This document shows positions 25,533 to 39,918 of a stretch of 64,000 nt of DNA, piece by piece. The stretch covers positions 124,001-188,000 of the forward strand of contig NZ_FUIC01000012.1 of assembly GCF_900163695.1 (NCBI RefSeq), given 5' to 3'. Every line of letters starts with the position of its first letter. Within the stretch, counting starts at the first letter, position 1. Position numbers and translations under genes: made by a program. The stretch comes from Gulosibacter sp. 10 (GTDB lineage Bacteria; Actinomycetota; Actinomycetes; Actinomycetales; Microbacteriaceae). Under the pieces are notes generated by a model that saw only the letters and a list, made by a program, of their open reading frames with translations, was not told the DNA's origin and searched no databases.

Positions 25533-26126
25533 CCCCCCCTTCCATGCGGTGTATTCACCTGCGGTGTTCGTGCATTAATTCTACTACGCGGGTCGCTGGT
25601 TTCTTCGGGCTGTGGATAACTCCGCAGCGACTTCAACCCCGCGTGCTCCCGCCCACGCAACCGTCACCGCGCTGCCGTCCCCGTGATGTTTGCCAGCGGG
25701 CATCCCGGCGCACTTCGGGGAAGACAACAGCGGCTTCGACCTCGTACCCGAAGTAGACCACGAGCCACCGACATCCCGCGCTCGCCCGCGAACAGCCCCG
25801 CTTCCGATGCTGCCGCGGGGAGCGCAGCATGCGCCTCGCACTCCCAACCGCGTACTCGCACCGAGGATTACCTCTACGCACCGGTCGGCACCCCCGCCGC
25901 GCTCCCGACCACCGACTTCCCGGCCCCACGACGTTCCGGCGCAGCGCCCGGAGACCGGAGAGATGGCGCCGTAAGAGTCGGCAGCGCCGATACCCGGCGA
26001 ATCATCCGACGCTCATGACAGCCTGGCCGTACTTCCGCCCCGGTGCGGACGAGGGAGACCGCATGGCCAGAGACATCCGGCAATGCCGATGACGACGGTG
26101 AGGGAGACGTAGACGAGGGAGACCGC
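25533..26126. other. Gene-poor stretch between HNH gene and M23 peptidase
   Basis: Several overlapping open frames of 60-110 codons exist on both strands, but none has a recognisable domain, consistent codon use or a good ribosome site, so no gene is called. The 3' part contains a duplicated translation-initiation segment (see the repeat at 26048). This region probably holds the promoter of the M23 gene. Confidence 0.5.
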
Positions 26127-26129
26127 ATG
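26048..26129 (+). repeat. Duplicated ribosome-site/start segment before the M23 gene
   Basis: The 18-base sequence GACGAGGGAGACCGCATG occurs at 26048-26065 and again at 26112-26129, where its ATG is the M23 start. The first copy opens a nine-codon frame (MARDIRQCR, stop at 26089-26091). This is a tandem duplication of the initiation region or an upstream mini-frame. Confidence 0.75.
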
Positions 26130-26936
26130 ACCATCGACATCGAATACCCCTTCACCGGCCGCTGGATCGCGCGCAACAGCCCGGCGAACCGAGTGCCGAG
26201 CCACGGCACGGAGCTGTTCGGCAGCGCCTACTCGATCGACTTCGTGCCCGTGGATGCCGACGGCCGGACCGCGCGCTTCACGGCGCGTTCGCTGCTGCGC
26301 CCCGAACCGCCCGAGGCATTTCCCGGGTTCGGACGCCCGCTGACGTCACCCGTGGACGGCACGGTCATCGCCGCGCACGACGGCGATCGCGATCATCCCG
26401 CGTACAGAGGATTCCCCTCGCTCGGCTATGCGCTCTCCCAACGACGACGACTCGCGGCCGGCTGGCCGGGACTCGCGGGCAACCACGTGCTCATCGCGGT
26501 TCGCGGAGCGTATCTCGCCCTGTGCCACCTCCGACGAGGCAGCGTCGAAGTCCGCGCGGGGGAGCGCGTTCGCGTCGGCGAGCGGGTGGGGCGGTGCGGG
26601 AACTCGGGCAACAGCACCGAGCCGCATCTGCACCTGCAGGCGATCGATCGTGCGGATCCGGTTCGAGCGCGCCCGGTCCCGATCGCGCTGCGCGGCGGCC
26701 TTCCCCGCAACGGCGAGATCATCGACGTCGATGCGCGGGAGCCGCGGCGCGGAGCGGATGACACGAGGGCCCGCATAGCGCCCGCCGCTTCAACCGTGGC
26801 CGCACCCGGCACGCGGTTCACGGGACACCGCACCCGGCAGGCGGTTCACGGGACACCGCACCCGGCTCGCGGCTCGCGGGACGCGGCACCCGGTACGCGG
26901 CTCGCGGTTCACGGGAGGGAATGCGTGGCGCACTAG
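26127..26936 (+). CDS. M23-family (LytM-type) metallopeptidase-like protein
   Basis: 269 residues, ATG 26127 with GAGGGAG ahead. The M23 elements are visible: [14 protein letters not shown] (first His and Asp zinc ligands), a Pro-Val-Asp-Gly turn ([14 protein letters not shown]), GNHVLI, and the final EPHLHLQ (His-x-His). Preceding GRCGNSGNS is the usual glycine-rich loop. M23 enzymes cut peptidoglycan cross-bridges, but no signal peptide or membrane helix is present, so export is unclear. The last 45 residues are encoded by 28-base tandem repeats and are probably not functional. Its stop overlaps the stop of thiE by 4 bases on the other strand. Confidence 0.8.
   Translation: MTIDIEYPFTGRWIARNSPANRVPSHGTELFGSAYSIDFVPVDADGRTARFTARSLLRPEPPEAFPGFGRPLTSPVDGTVIAAHDGDRDHPAYRGFPSLGYALSQRRRLAAGWPGLAGNHVLIAVRGAYLALCHLRRGSVEVRAGERVRVGERVGRCGNSGNSTEPHLHLQAIDRADPVRARPVPIALRGGLPRNGEIIDVDAREPRRGADDTRARIAPAASTVAAPGTRFTGHRTRQAVHGTPHPARGSRDAAPGTRLAVHGRECVAH
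26801..26916 (+). repeat. 28-bp tandem repeat forming the M23 C-terminal tail
   Basis: Units begin at 26801, 26829, 26857 and 26885 (core CGCACCCGGC...GCGG...CGGGA); the first two differ at one position, later ones diverge. Because 28 is not a multiple of three, each unit is read in a different frame. Confidence 0.85.
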
Positions 26937-27631
26937 CCCCCGGGAAGCGCCGCCACGAGCTCCTCCGCGGCGGCGGCGGGATCCGCGGCCTCCGTGACGG
27001 CGCGCACGACCACGACGCGCTCCGCGCCGGCCTCGCGCACCGCGGCCAGCCGCTCGCCGGCGGCGATGCCGCCGATCGCGAACCACGGCTTCCGCGCGAC
27101 CGAGGCGGCGTACTCGACCAGTTCGAGTCCCACCGCGGCGCGCCCGGGCTTCGTGGGCGTCTCCCAGACGGGGCCCACGCAGAAGTAGTCCAGGCCGTCG
27201 TCCTCGTTCGCGGCCCGGATCTGCTCGCGGGTGTGCGTCGAGCGGCCGATCAGCACCTCCGAGCCGAGCAGGGCCCGCGCATCCGCGGTGCCGAGATCGC
27301 CCTGGCCCACGTGGAAGACGTCCGCGCCGACGAGCGCGGCGATGTCGGCCCGGTCGTTCACCGAGAACAGGGCGTCGTAGCGCGAGGCGGCCTCGGCCAG
27401 CGTCCGCAGCTGCACGAGCTCGGCGGCCGCCTCCATGCCCTTGTCGCGGAGCTGGATGATGCCGACCCCGCCCGCGAACGCCGAATCGAGGAACTTCGCC
27501 AGATCCCCGCGATCGACCCGAGCGTTCGTGCACACGTAGAGGCGGGTCGCCTCGAGCCGGGCGAGGCGCTCCTTGCGGGAACGTGCGGATGCGCGGCGAT
27601 CGGAGGGGTGCGTCTTGAACGTTGCGGTCAT
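26933..27631 (-). CDS. thiE: Thiamine phosphate synthase
   Basis: 232 residues, ATG 27629-27631. TIM-barrel motifs of ThiE are present: [35 protein letters not shown], and [14 protein letters not shown] with the pyrophosphate-binding glycine region FAIGGI. It couples hydroxymethylpyrimidine diphosphate to the carboxy-thiazole phosphate made by the divergent thiO-S-G-F genes. A minus-strand TAGTGT box (27638-27643) 6 bases before the ATG indicates a leaderless mRNA, so unlike the divergent operon it is not under the TPP riboswitch. Confidence 0.95.
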   Translation of the reverse strand: MTATFKTHPSDRRASARSRKERLARLEATRLYVCTNARVDRGDLAKFLDSAFAGGVGIIQLRDKGMEAAAELVQLRTLAEAASRYDALFSVNDRADIAALVGADVFHVGQGDLGTADARALLGSEVLIGRSTHTREQIRAANEDDGLDYFCVGPVWETPTKPGRAAVGLELVEYAASVARKPWFAIGGIAAGERLAAVREAGAERVVVVRAVTEAADPAAAAEELVAALPGG

Positions 27632-27643
27632 ATGCCTACACTA
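27615..27643. promoter_or_regulatory. Bidirectional promoter of the thiamine genes
   Basis: Plus strand: TTGAAC (27615-27620), 16-base spacer, TACACT (27637-27642), predicted start about 27649 at the head of the riboswitch. Minus strand: TAGTGT (27638-27643), 6 bases before the thiE ATG. The two -10 boxes are the same near-symmetric heptamer TACACTA read on opposite strands. Confidence 0.65.
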
Positions 27644-27649
27644 GAGGCA

Positions 27650-27730
27650 CTGTTCGCGGGAGCCCGATCCGGGCTGAGAGGGCCGAGTGCCGACCGCTGC
27701 ACCTGATGCGGTTAATGCCGCCGGAGGAAG
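27650..27730 (+). promoter_or_regulatory. TPP riboswitch (THI element)
   Basis: The conserved thi-box cores are present: CTGAGA at 27674-27679 (pyrimidine-binding helix) and ACCTGAT at 27701-27707 followed by GCGGTTAATGCCG. The last element runs into GGAGGAAGG, the ribosome site of thiO, so TPP binding probably hides that site and blocks translation of the operon. Confidence 0.95.
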
Positions 27731-27737
27731 GAACATC

Positions 27738-28879
27738 GTGGCGAACGCTATCGTCGTCGGCGCAGGCGTCATCGGTCTCGCGACCGCGTGGGAGCTCTCC
27801 CGCCGCGGGTGGTCGGTGACGATCTGCGATCCCGCGCCCGCCTCGCAGGCGACCCGCGCCGCCGCGGGCATGCTCGCCCCGGCCGCCGAGGTCGTGTGGG
27901 GCCAGGACGCGCTCTACCCGCTCATGCGGGACTCGGCGGAGCGGTATCCGGAGTTCGTCGCGCGCATCGAGGCCCGGACGGGTCGCCCCACGGGCTATCT
28001 CCGCAACGAGACGCTCGTGGTGGGCCTCGACTCGGCGGATCGGCAGACCCTCGACGAGCTCGCGGCGCAGCAGACGCGGTTCGGGATGCGCGCCGAGCGC
28101 ATCAACGCGCTGCAGGCGCGCAGACTCGAGCCCGCGCTGGGGCGGGGCGTGGTCGGCGGGGTGCACCTGCGCGAGGATCACCAGATCGACCCGAGGACGC
28201 TGACGAGCACCCTGCTCGAGCACCTCGGGGAGCGGGTGCGCCGCGCGCGGGTCGTCTCGCTGCTCGAAGAGGGCGGGACGACCGTCGGCGTCGTGCTCGC
28301 GGACGGCTCGCGGCTGCGCGCCGAGCAGATCGTGCTCGCCACGGGCCTCGCGGCGCTGCCCGAGACCGCGCACCTGCCGCTCCGCCCCGTCTACGGCGAC
28401 GTCGCGCGGCTGCGCCTCGCGGACCCCGCCCGACCGCTGGTGGACCGCACGGTGCGGGCGCTCGTGCGCGGCCGACCCTGCTACGTCGTGCCGCGCGCCG
28501 ACGGATCGCTCGTGCTCGGCGCCACCTCCCGCGAGGACGCGCGCAGCGGCGTGAGCGCCGAGGGCATCCACCAGCTGCTCGAGGACGGCAGGCGCGTCGT
28601 GCCGGGCATCCTCGAGGCGGACCTCGAGGAGACGATGGCGCGCGCCAGGCCGGGCACCCCGGACGACCTGCCGGTCGTCGGCCGCCTCGACGCCGGCGCG
28701 GTGGTCTCCACGGGCTACTTCCGCCACGGCATCCTGCTCGCCCCGCTCGCCGCGGCGGTCGCCGCCGACCTGGTCGAGGGGCGGGGCATCGACCACGACA
28801 TCCAGCAGGCCGTCGACCCCGGGCGGTTCGCCGGGGCGCCGGCCGCCACGCACCACCGATCACCGAGAGGGAGTCACGC

Positions 28880-28883
<4 letters not shown>
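27738..28883 (+). CDS. thiO: Glycine oxidase
   Basis: 381 residues from GTG 27738, directly after the riboswitch and GGAGGAAGG. It has the N-terminal FAD-binding motif VVGAGVIGLATAWELSRRGW, the DAO-family stretch ATRAAAGMLAP, and the C-terminal dinucleotide-contact region DLPVVGRLDAGAVVSTGYFR. ThiO oxidises glycine to dehydroglycine (imine) for thiazole synthesis with the sulfur from ThiS. First gene of thiO-thiS-thiG-thiF. Confidence 0.95.
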
Positions 28884-31129
<2,246 letters not shown>

Positions 31130-31150
31130 CCCCGCTCCCGGCGCAGACGA

Positions 31151-31191
31151 GGACGCCGCCCGGAAGGCCGAAGCCTTCGCGGGCGGCGTCC
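31151..31191. terminator. Bidirectional hairpin between the thi operon and kgd
   Basis: A 12-bp outer stem (31151-31162 with 31180-31191) continues into a 6-bp inner stem GAAGGC/GCCTTC with loop CGAA. It lies between two converging transcription units; there is no T-run. Confidence 0.65.
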
Positions 31192-31208
31192 GCGTCTACG
31201 GGCGTCGG

Positions 31209-34898
<3,690 letters not shown>

Positions 34899-35058
34899 TA
34901 GGAAATCGCCGCCTTTTCTGCTTGTCGATTGTGACCCAGAAGTGGATATGAACTTCGGCACTGTCGACCAGCCAGCATACTGCCTGAAGGCGATAAACGC
35001 TGAATGCTCGGGAAGCCTGTCGGCGAGCCACGACGGGAGCGCGCCATAGAGTGGTGCC

Positions 35059-36495
35059 ATGCAGTTCTATGGACAAGCTCCGCAGCATGATCTGACCTAT
35101 TCGGACGTCTTCCTGATCCCCTCGAGATCCGAGGTCGGGTCGCGCCTCAACGTGGATCTCGCCACCGGCGATGCGACCGGCATGACCCTGCCGCTGGTCG
35201 CGAGCAACATGAACTCGGTGACCGGGCCGCGCATGGCCGCGGCGATGGCCCGGCGGGGCGGCCTGGGCGTGCTCCCGCAGGACCTCGACGACGCCCAGCT
35301 CGCCACGGGCATCCGCTGGGTCAAGCGGCAGTCGCCGCTGTGGACGGCGGCGTTCGAGTTCGACGCCGAGGAGGGCGTCGCGGACGTGCTGCGGCGGGTG
35401 CCGCCGGTTGCGGGTCAGGCCGTGGCGGTGCTGCGCGGGGGAGTGCCGGGGTTCGTCCTCGAGGCCTCGCACCTCGAGCGGATGCCCGAGGACGCGCGGC
35501 TCGGCGATCTCGGCCATTTCGCGGCCCCGGTCCGACCGGCTGCCGAGCTCGCGGACGCGCGCGCCGCGTTCGACCTGCTCGAGGAGGCGGAGGGCCGGCT
35601 CGCCGCGGTCGAGGAGGACGGGAGGCTCGTGGGCGCCTTCTCGCAGCGGGACGCGCTGCGCTCGACGATCTACCCGCCGAACGTCGACGCGGACGGCCGC
35701 CTGCGCGTGGCCGCCGCGGTGGGCGTCAACGGCGACGTCGCGTCCCGGGCCCGGGCGCTCGCCGCGGCGGGGGCGGACGTGCTCGTCATCGACACGGCGC
35801 ACGGCCACCAGTCGAGCATGCTGCGGGCCATCGCCGCGGTGCGGGAGGCGGAGCTCGGCCTCCCGATCGTGGCGGGCAACGTGGTCTCCGCCGCGGGCAC
35901 TCGGGACCTCGTGAGCGCGGGCGCGTCGATTGTCAAGGTCGGCGTCGGCCCGGGGGCGATGTGCACGACCCGCATGATGACCGCCGTGGGGCGGCCGCAG
36001 TTCTCCGCCGTGCTCGAGTGCGCCGAGACGGCGCGGCACCACGGCGCAGGGGTGTGGGCGGACGGCGGGGTCCGGTACCCGCGCGATGTGGCGCTCGCCC
36101 TCGCCGCGGGCGGCGCCGCGGTGATGATCGGCTCCTGGTTCGCGGGCACGTGCGAGGCGCCCGGCACCGTGCTGCGCGACGAGGAGGGCCGCGTCTACAA
36201 GGAGTCCTTCGGCATGGCCTCCACCCGGGCGGTCACGAGCCGCTTCGGCGGGCTGAGCGCCTACGAGCGGGCCCGGAAGATGCTGTTCGCCGAAGGCATC
36301 TCGAACTCGACGATCCTCATGGACCCGAAGCTGCCGAGCGTCGACGACCTCATCGACATCATCGCCACCGGCGTGCGCTCGAGCTGCACGTACGCGGGGG
36401 CCGGCAGCCTGGCCGAGTTCCGCGAGCGGGCGAAGGTGGGCATCCAGTCCGCGGCGGGGTACGAGGAGGGCAAGCCCCTGCCGGTCTCCTGGTAG
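35059..36495 (+). CDS. guaB1: GuaB1-type IMP dehydrogenase-related protein (probable GMP reductase)
   Basis: 478 residues. TAGAGT (35047-35052) sits 6 bases before the ATG, so the mRNA is probably leaderless. IMPDH/GMPR barrel motifs are intact: LPLVASNMNSVTG, the catalytic loop GVGPGAMCTTRMMT with its Cys, and GGAAVMIGSWFAGT. Mid-sequence CBS-like segments (FVLEASHLERMP; LVGAFSQRDALR) are retained. Actinobacterial GuaB1 has been shown in mycobacteria to be a GMP reductase rather than an IMP dehydrogenase; that function is inherited here by inference. It is divergent from kgd. Confidence 0.9.
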   Translation: MQFYGQAPQHDLTYSDVFLIPSRSEVGSRLNVDLATGDATGMTLPLVASNMNSVTGPRMAAAMARRGGLGVLPQDLDDAQLATGIRWVKRQSPLWTAAFEFDAEEGVADVLRRVPPVAGQAVAVLRGGVPGFVLEASHLERMPEDARLGDLGHFAAPVRPAAELADARAAFDLLEEAEGRLAAVEEDGRLVGAFSQRDALRSTIYPPNVDADGRLRVAAAVGVNGDVASRARALAAAGADVLVIDTAHGHQSSMLRAIAAVREAELGLPIVAGNVVSAAGTRDLVSAGASIVKVGVGPGAMCTTRMMTAVGRPQFSAVLECAETARHHGAGVWADGGVRYPRDVALALAAGGAAVMIGSWFAGTCEAPGTVLRDEEGRVYKESFGMASTRAVTSRFGGLSAYERARKMLFAEGISNSTILMDPKLPSVDDLIDIIATGVRSSCTYAGAGSLAEFRERAKVGIQSAAGYEEGKPLPVSW

Positions 36496-36565
36496 CGGCC
36501 GGCGCCGCCGGCGTCCTGCCGGCGCGCGGTCGCAGCACGGCGATCCAGTAGACTCGCGGACAACT

Positions 36566-37924
36566 ATGGACTGGTTACTTCTGGTCGTCGGCCTGCTGCT
36601 CTGCGTGGGCACGGGCGTCTTCGTCGCGACCGAGTTCACGCTCGTGAACCTCGACCGCAACGAGCTCGAGAACCGCAGGGACCGGGGCGAGCGCGGCCTC
36701 GGCCCCGTGATCGCGGCCCTCAAGGAGACCTCGACGCATCTCTCGAGCGCGCAGCTCGGCATCACGCTCACGACGCTGCTCACGGGCTACACGATGGAGC
36801 CCGCGATCACCTCCCTCCTCGCGGACGGGCTGATCGCCCTCGGCATCGGCGAGGACTGGGTGTCGAGCATCGGCACCATCATCGCGATGCTCGTCGCGAC
36901 GTTCCTGTCGATGGTGATCGGGGAGCTCATCCCCAAGAACTTCGCCCTCGCGCTGCCGGACCGTCTCGCGAAGATCGTGGTGCCCGCGCAGAACGTCTTC
37001 ACCGCGGTGTTCCGCCCGGCGGTCGCGGTGCTCAACGGGTCGGCGAACTGGCTCATCCGCCGCATGGGCATCGAGCCGAAGGAGGAGCTCTCGGGCGCCC
37101 GCAGCGCCGAGGAGCTCTCGAGCCTCGTGCGCCGCAGCGCCCTCGCGGGCGTGCTCGACACCGACAAGGCCGTGCTGCTCAACCGCACGCTGCGGTTCAG
37201 CGAGCACACGGCGGAGGAGGTGATGACCCCGCGGCCGCGCGTGGCGGTGATCGGCGCCGACGCCTCGGTCGACGAGCTCATCGCGCTCGCGCACCAGACC
37301 GGGTTCTCGCGCTTCCCCGTCACCGACGAGGACATCGACGACGTGGTCGGCGTCGCGCATCTCAAGTACGCCGTCGCGGTGCCGCGGGACCGGCGCGCGA
37401 GCGTGCCGGTGGGGGCGATCCGCCGCGACGCCCTCATGGTGCCGGAGACCATCGAGCTCGACGCGCTGCTCGGCGAGCTGCGCAGCGGCGAGGGCTACCA
37501 GATGGCGATCGTGCTCGACGAGTACGGCGGCACCTCCGGGGTGGTGACGCTCGAGGACCTCGTGGAGGAGATCGTCGGCGAGCTCGTGGACGAGCACGAC
37601 CGGGCGCACGCGGAGATCATCCGCCGCCGGGACCGCATCAGCTTCGACGGCCTGCTGCGGCCGGACGAGCTGCGCGAGCGGCTCAACATCCGCATCGCGG
37701 AGGACGGCCCCTACGAGACGATCGGCGGCTTCGTGATGATGGAGCTCGCGCGCGTGCCCGCGGTGGGCGAGCAGGTCGCGATCGACGAGGGCGTGCTCGA
37801 GGTCGAGGAGATGGACGGCCGCCGCGTCAGCCGGCTCCGATTCATCCCGAACGACACCTACGAGAGCCGCGAAGAGCTGCTGCGGCGCACGCGGCAGTCC
37901 GAGGAGCGAGGGGGCCGGCAGTGA
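36566..37924 (+). CDS. CNNM/CorC-type hemolysin-family membrane protein 1
   Basis: 452 residues; TAGACT at 36549-36554 is a likely -10 box giving a very short leader. The N-terminal CNNM (DUF21) domain has four hydrophobic segments with the conserved [16 protein letters not shown] and [14 protein letters not shown]. Next come two CBS domains ([33 protein letters not shown]) and a C-terminal CorC_HlyC domain. The family exports Mg2+ or Co2+, or regulates their transport. The stop overlaps the start of the paralogue downstream (GTGA). Confidence 0.92.
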   Translation: MDWLLLVVGLLLCVGTGVFVATEFTLVNLDRNELENRRDRGERGLGPVIAALKETSTHLSSAQLGITLTTLLTGYTMEPAITSLLADGLIALGIGEDWVSSIGTIIAMLVATFLSMVIGELIPKNFALALPDRLAKIVVPAQNVFTAVFRPAVAVLNGSANWLIRRMGIEPKEELSGARSAEELSSLVRRSALAGVLDTDKAVLLNRTLRFSEHTAEEVMTPRPRVAVIGADASVDELIALAHQTGFSRFPVTDEDIDDVVGVAHLKYAVAVPRDRRASVPVGAIRRDALMVPETIELDALLGELRSGEGYQMAIVLDEYGGTSGVVTLEDLVEEIVGELVDEHDRAHAEIIRRRDRISFDGLLRPDELRERLNIRIAEDGPYETIGGFVMMELARVPAVGEQVAIDEGVLEVEEMDGRRVSRLRFIPNDTYESREELLRRTRQSEERGGRQ

Positions 37925-38958
37925 ACCCGGATATCCAGGGCATCGTCTGGCTCGTGGTCCTGCTCGCCTTCAACGCGTTCTTCGTGGCCGCGGAGTTCGC
38001 CGTCATCACGGCGCGCCGCTCGCAGATCGAGCCCCGTGCCGAACGCGGTTCGAAGGCGGCCCAGACCGCGCTGTTCGCGATGGAGCACGCGACCCTCATG
38101 CTCGCGACCTCCCAGCTCGGCATCACGGTGTGCTCGCTGCTGATCCTCAACGTCTCGGAGCCGGCCATCCACCACCTCGTGGAGGGGCCGCTCGCCTGGA
38201 CCGGCATGAGCGCCGAATGGGTCGGCGTCTCGGGCTTCGCGATCGCGCTGATCCTCGTGACCTACCTGCACGTCGTGCTCGGGGAGATGGTGCCGAAGAA
38301 CATCGCCTTCTCGGTCCCGGACCGGGCGGTGCTGCTGCTCGCACCGCCGCTCGTGTTCGTGGCCCGCGTGTTCCGTCCCGTCATCTGGCTGCTCAACGAG
38401 GTCGCGAACCTCACGCTGCGCGCGTTCCGGGTCACGCCCAAGAGCGAGGCGACGAGCACGTTCACCTTCGACGAGGTGGCGGGCATCGTCGCGCAGTCGA
38501 AGCGGGAGGGCATCCTCACCGATGAGGCCGGCACGCTCGCGAACACGTTCGAGTTCACCTCGAAGAAGGTCGGCGAGGTGGCGGTGCCCATCGCCGGCAT
38601 CCGGATGCTGCACGAGGGGGCGACCCCGCACGACGTGCAGCGCGCGGTGGCCGAGTACGGCTACTCCCGCTACATCATCGCGCGGGAGGGCGTACCGGTC
38701 GGCTACATCCACCTCAAGGACCTCATCGGCCTGGGCGATGCCGAGTACGACCGGCCCATCGTCGAGTCCGAGGTGCGGCCGCTCGCGTCGATGTACGCGG
38801 GCACCGAGCTCGAGGACGCGCTCGCCTCGATGCGCCGCACTGGACGGCACCTGTCCCGGGTGATCGACAAGACGGGGCAGACGCTCGGGGTGCTCTTCCT
38901 CGAGGACGTCATCGAGGAGCTGGTGGGCGAGGTGCGCGACGCCACCGAGCGGCGCTGA
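37921..38958 (+). CDS. CNNM/CBS hemolysin-family membrane protein 2 (short)
   Basis: 345 residues, GTG 37921 overlapping the upstream paralogue by 4 bases. CNNM motifs: EFAVITARRSQIEPRAERGS, TSQLGITVCSLLIL and LGEMVPKNIAFSVP. Two CBS domains follow (VAVPIAGIRML; GVLFLEDVIEELVGEV). It ends right after the second CBS domain and so lacks the CorC_HlyC domain of its neighbour. Coupled tandem CNNM genes of long and short type are common in actinobacteria, and the two may form heterodimers (inference). Confidence 0.92.
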   Translation: MNPDIQGIVWLVVLLAFNAFFVAAEFAVITARRSQIEPRAERGSKAAQTALFAMEHATLMLATSQLGITVCSLLILNVSEPAIHHLVEGPLAWTGMSAEWVGVSGFAIALILVTYLHVVLGEMVPKNIAFSVPDRAVLLLAPPLVFVARVFRPVIWLLNEVANLTLRAFRVTPKSEATSTFTFDEVAGIVAQSKREGILTDEAGTLANTFEFTSKKVGEVAVPIAGIRMLHEGATPHDVQRAVAEYGYSRYIIAREGVPVGYIHLKDLIGLGDAEYDRPIVESEVRPLASMYAGTELEDALASMRRTGRHLSRVIDKTGQTLGVLFLEDVIEELVGEVRDATERR

Positions 38959-38988
38959 GAGGAGCCGGATCTCGCTAAGCTGGCAGGC

Positions 38989-39918
38989 ATGGCACACACC
39001 TCCCGGCCCGGATGGCGATCCGTCGATGCCGAGTTCGTGCGCCGGCGCCTCCGGGCCCCGGCGGGGAGCGACCACAAGTACACCCGCGGCGTGGTGCTGC
39101 TCGCGACCGGTTCGGCCGGCTTCCCCGGCGCGGCCGTGCTCGGCGCCCAGGCGGCGGCGCGCGGCGGCGCGGGGATGCTCCGGTACGCGGGACCGGATCC
39201 GGTCGGCGAGGCCGTGCTCGCGGCGCGGCCCGAGGTCGTGCGCGGCGAGGGGCGGCACGACTCGCTGGTCATCGGCTCGGGGCTCGCCGATCTCGAGGGC
39301 GACCCGCGGCGCGGGCTCATCGCGGAGGCCGAGTCCGCCGGCGTCCCGATCGTGGCCGACGCCGGCGCCCTGAGCGCCATCCGGCGGGGCACGCGCGGAC
39401 TCGTCGTCACCCCGCATGCGGGGGAGCTCGAACGGCTGCTCGGACGGCTGCCCGGCGACGCGCCCACGAGGGCGGAGATCGAGCGCGATCCCGGCTCGGC
39501 CGCGCTGCGCGCCGCAGATGCGCTCGACTGCGCCGTGCTGCTCAAGGGCGGCACGACCCGCATCGCGCGGGGGGAGCATCGCCTGCTCGTCGAATCGCCG
39601 ACGGCGTGGCTCGCGACGGCGGGCACGGGGGACGTGCTCGCCGGACTGCTGGGCGCGCTGCTGGCCACGGCCCATGCGGCGAGCGCGCCCGACCCGCTCG
39701 CGGACGAGGACGTGGCCGCGATCGCGGCCGCGGGCGCCTGGGTGCACGCGCGGGCCGGCTGGGTCGCGGCCCAGCGGGCCGCGGGCGCCTCGCCGGGCTC
39801 CGAAACGATCGTCGCGGACGCCCGAGGGCTCGCGGCCGGCCCGGCGGGCGGGCCGATCACCGCCTCGGACGCGGCCGCCGCGATCCCCGCCGTCATCGGC
39901 GCGGTGCTCGCATCGTGA
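38989..39918 (+). CDS. nnrD: ADP-dependent NAD(P)H-hydrate dehydratase
   Basis: 309 residues; TAAGCT (38976-38981) is 7 bases before the ATG, indicating leaderless transcription. Ribokinase-fold CARKD family: YTRGVVLLATGSAGFPGAAVLG, AQAAARGGAGMLRY, VVTPHAGELERLLG, and the anion-hole/base motif ATAGTGDVLAGLLGAL. It restores NADH and NADPH from their hydrated forms. The NnrE epimerase domain found fused in many bacteria is not present. Its stop overlaps the start of the glycosyltransferase gene (GTGA). Confidence 0.93.
   Translation: MAHTSRPGWRSVDAEFVRRRLRAPAGSDHKYTRGVVLLATGSAGFPGAAVLGAQAAARGGAGMLRYAGPDPVGEAVLAARPEVVRGEGRHDSLVIGSGLADLEGDPRRGLIAEAESAGVPIVADAGALSAIRRGTRGLVVTPHAGELERLLGRLPGDAPTRAEIERDPGSAALRAADALDCAVLLKGGTTRIARGEHRLLVESPTAWLATAGTGDVLAGLLGALLATAHAASAPDPLADEDVAAIAAAGAWVHARAGWVAAQRAAGASPGSETIVADARGLAAGPAGGPITASDAAAAIPAVIGAVLAS

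Noticed and set aside
25584-25929. Small ORFs on the minus strand between the HNH and M23 genes
   Set aside because: Overlapping frames of similar length, no ribosome site, no recognisable domain.
26801-26916. CRISPR-like array
   Set aside because: The units are contiguous 28-bp tandem repeats without spacers and lie inside a coding frame; no cas genes are present.
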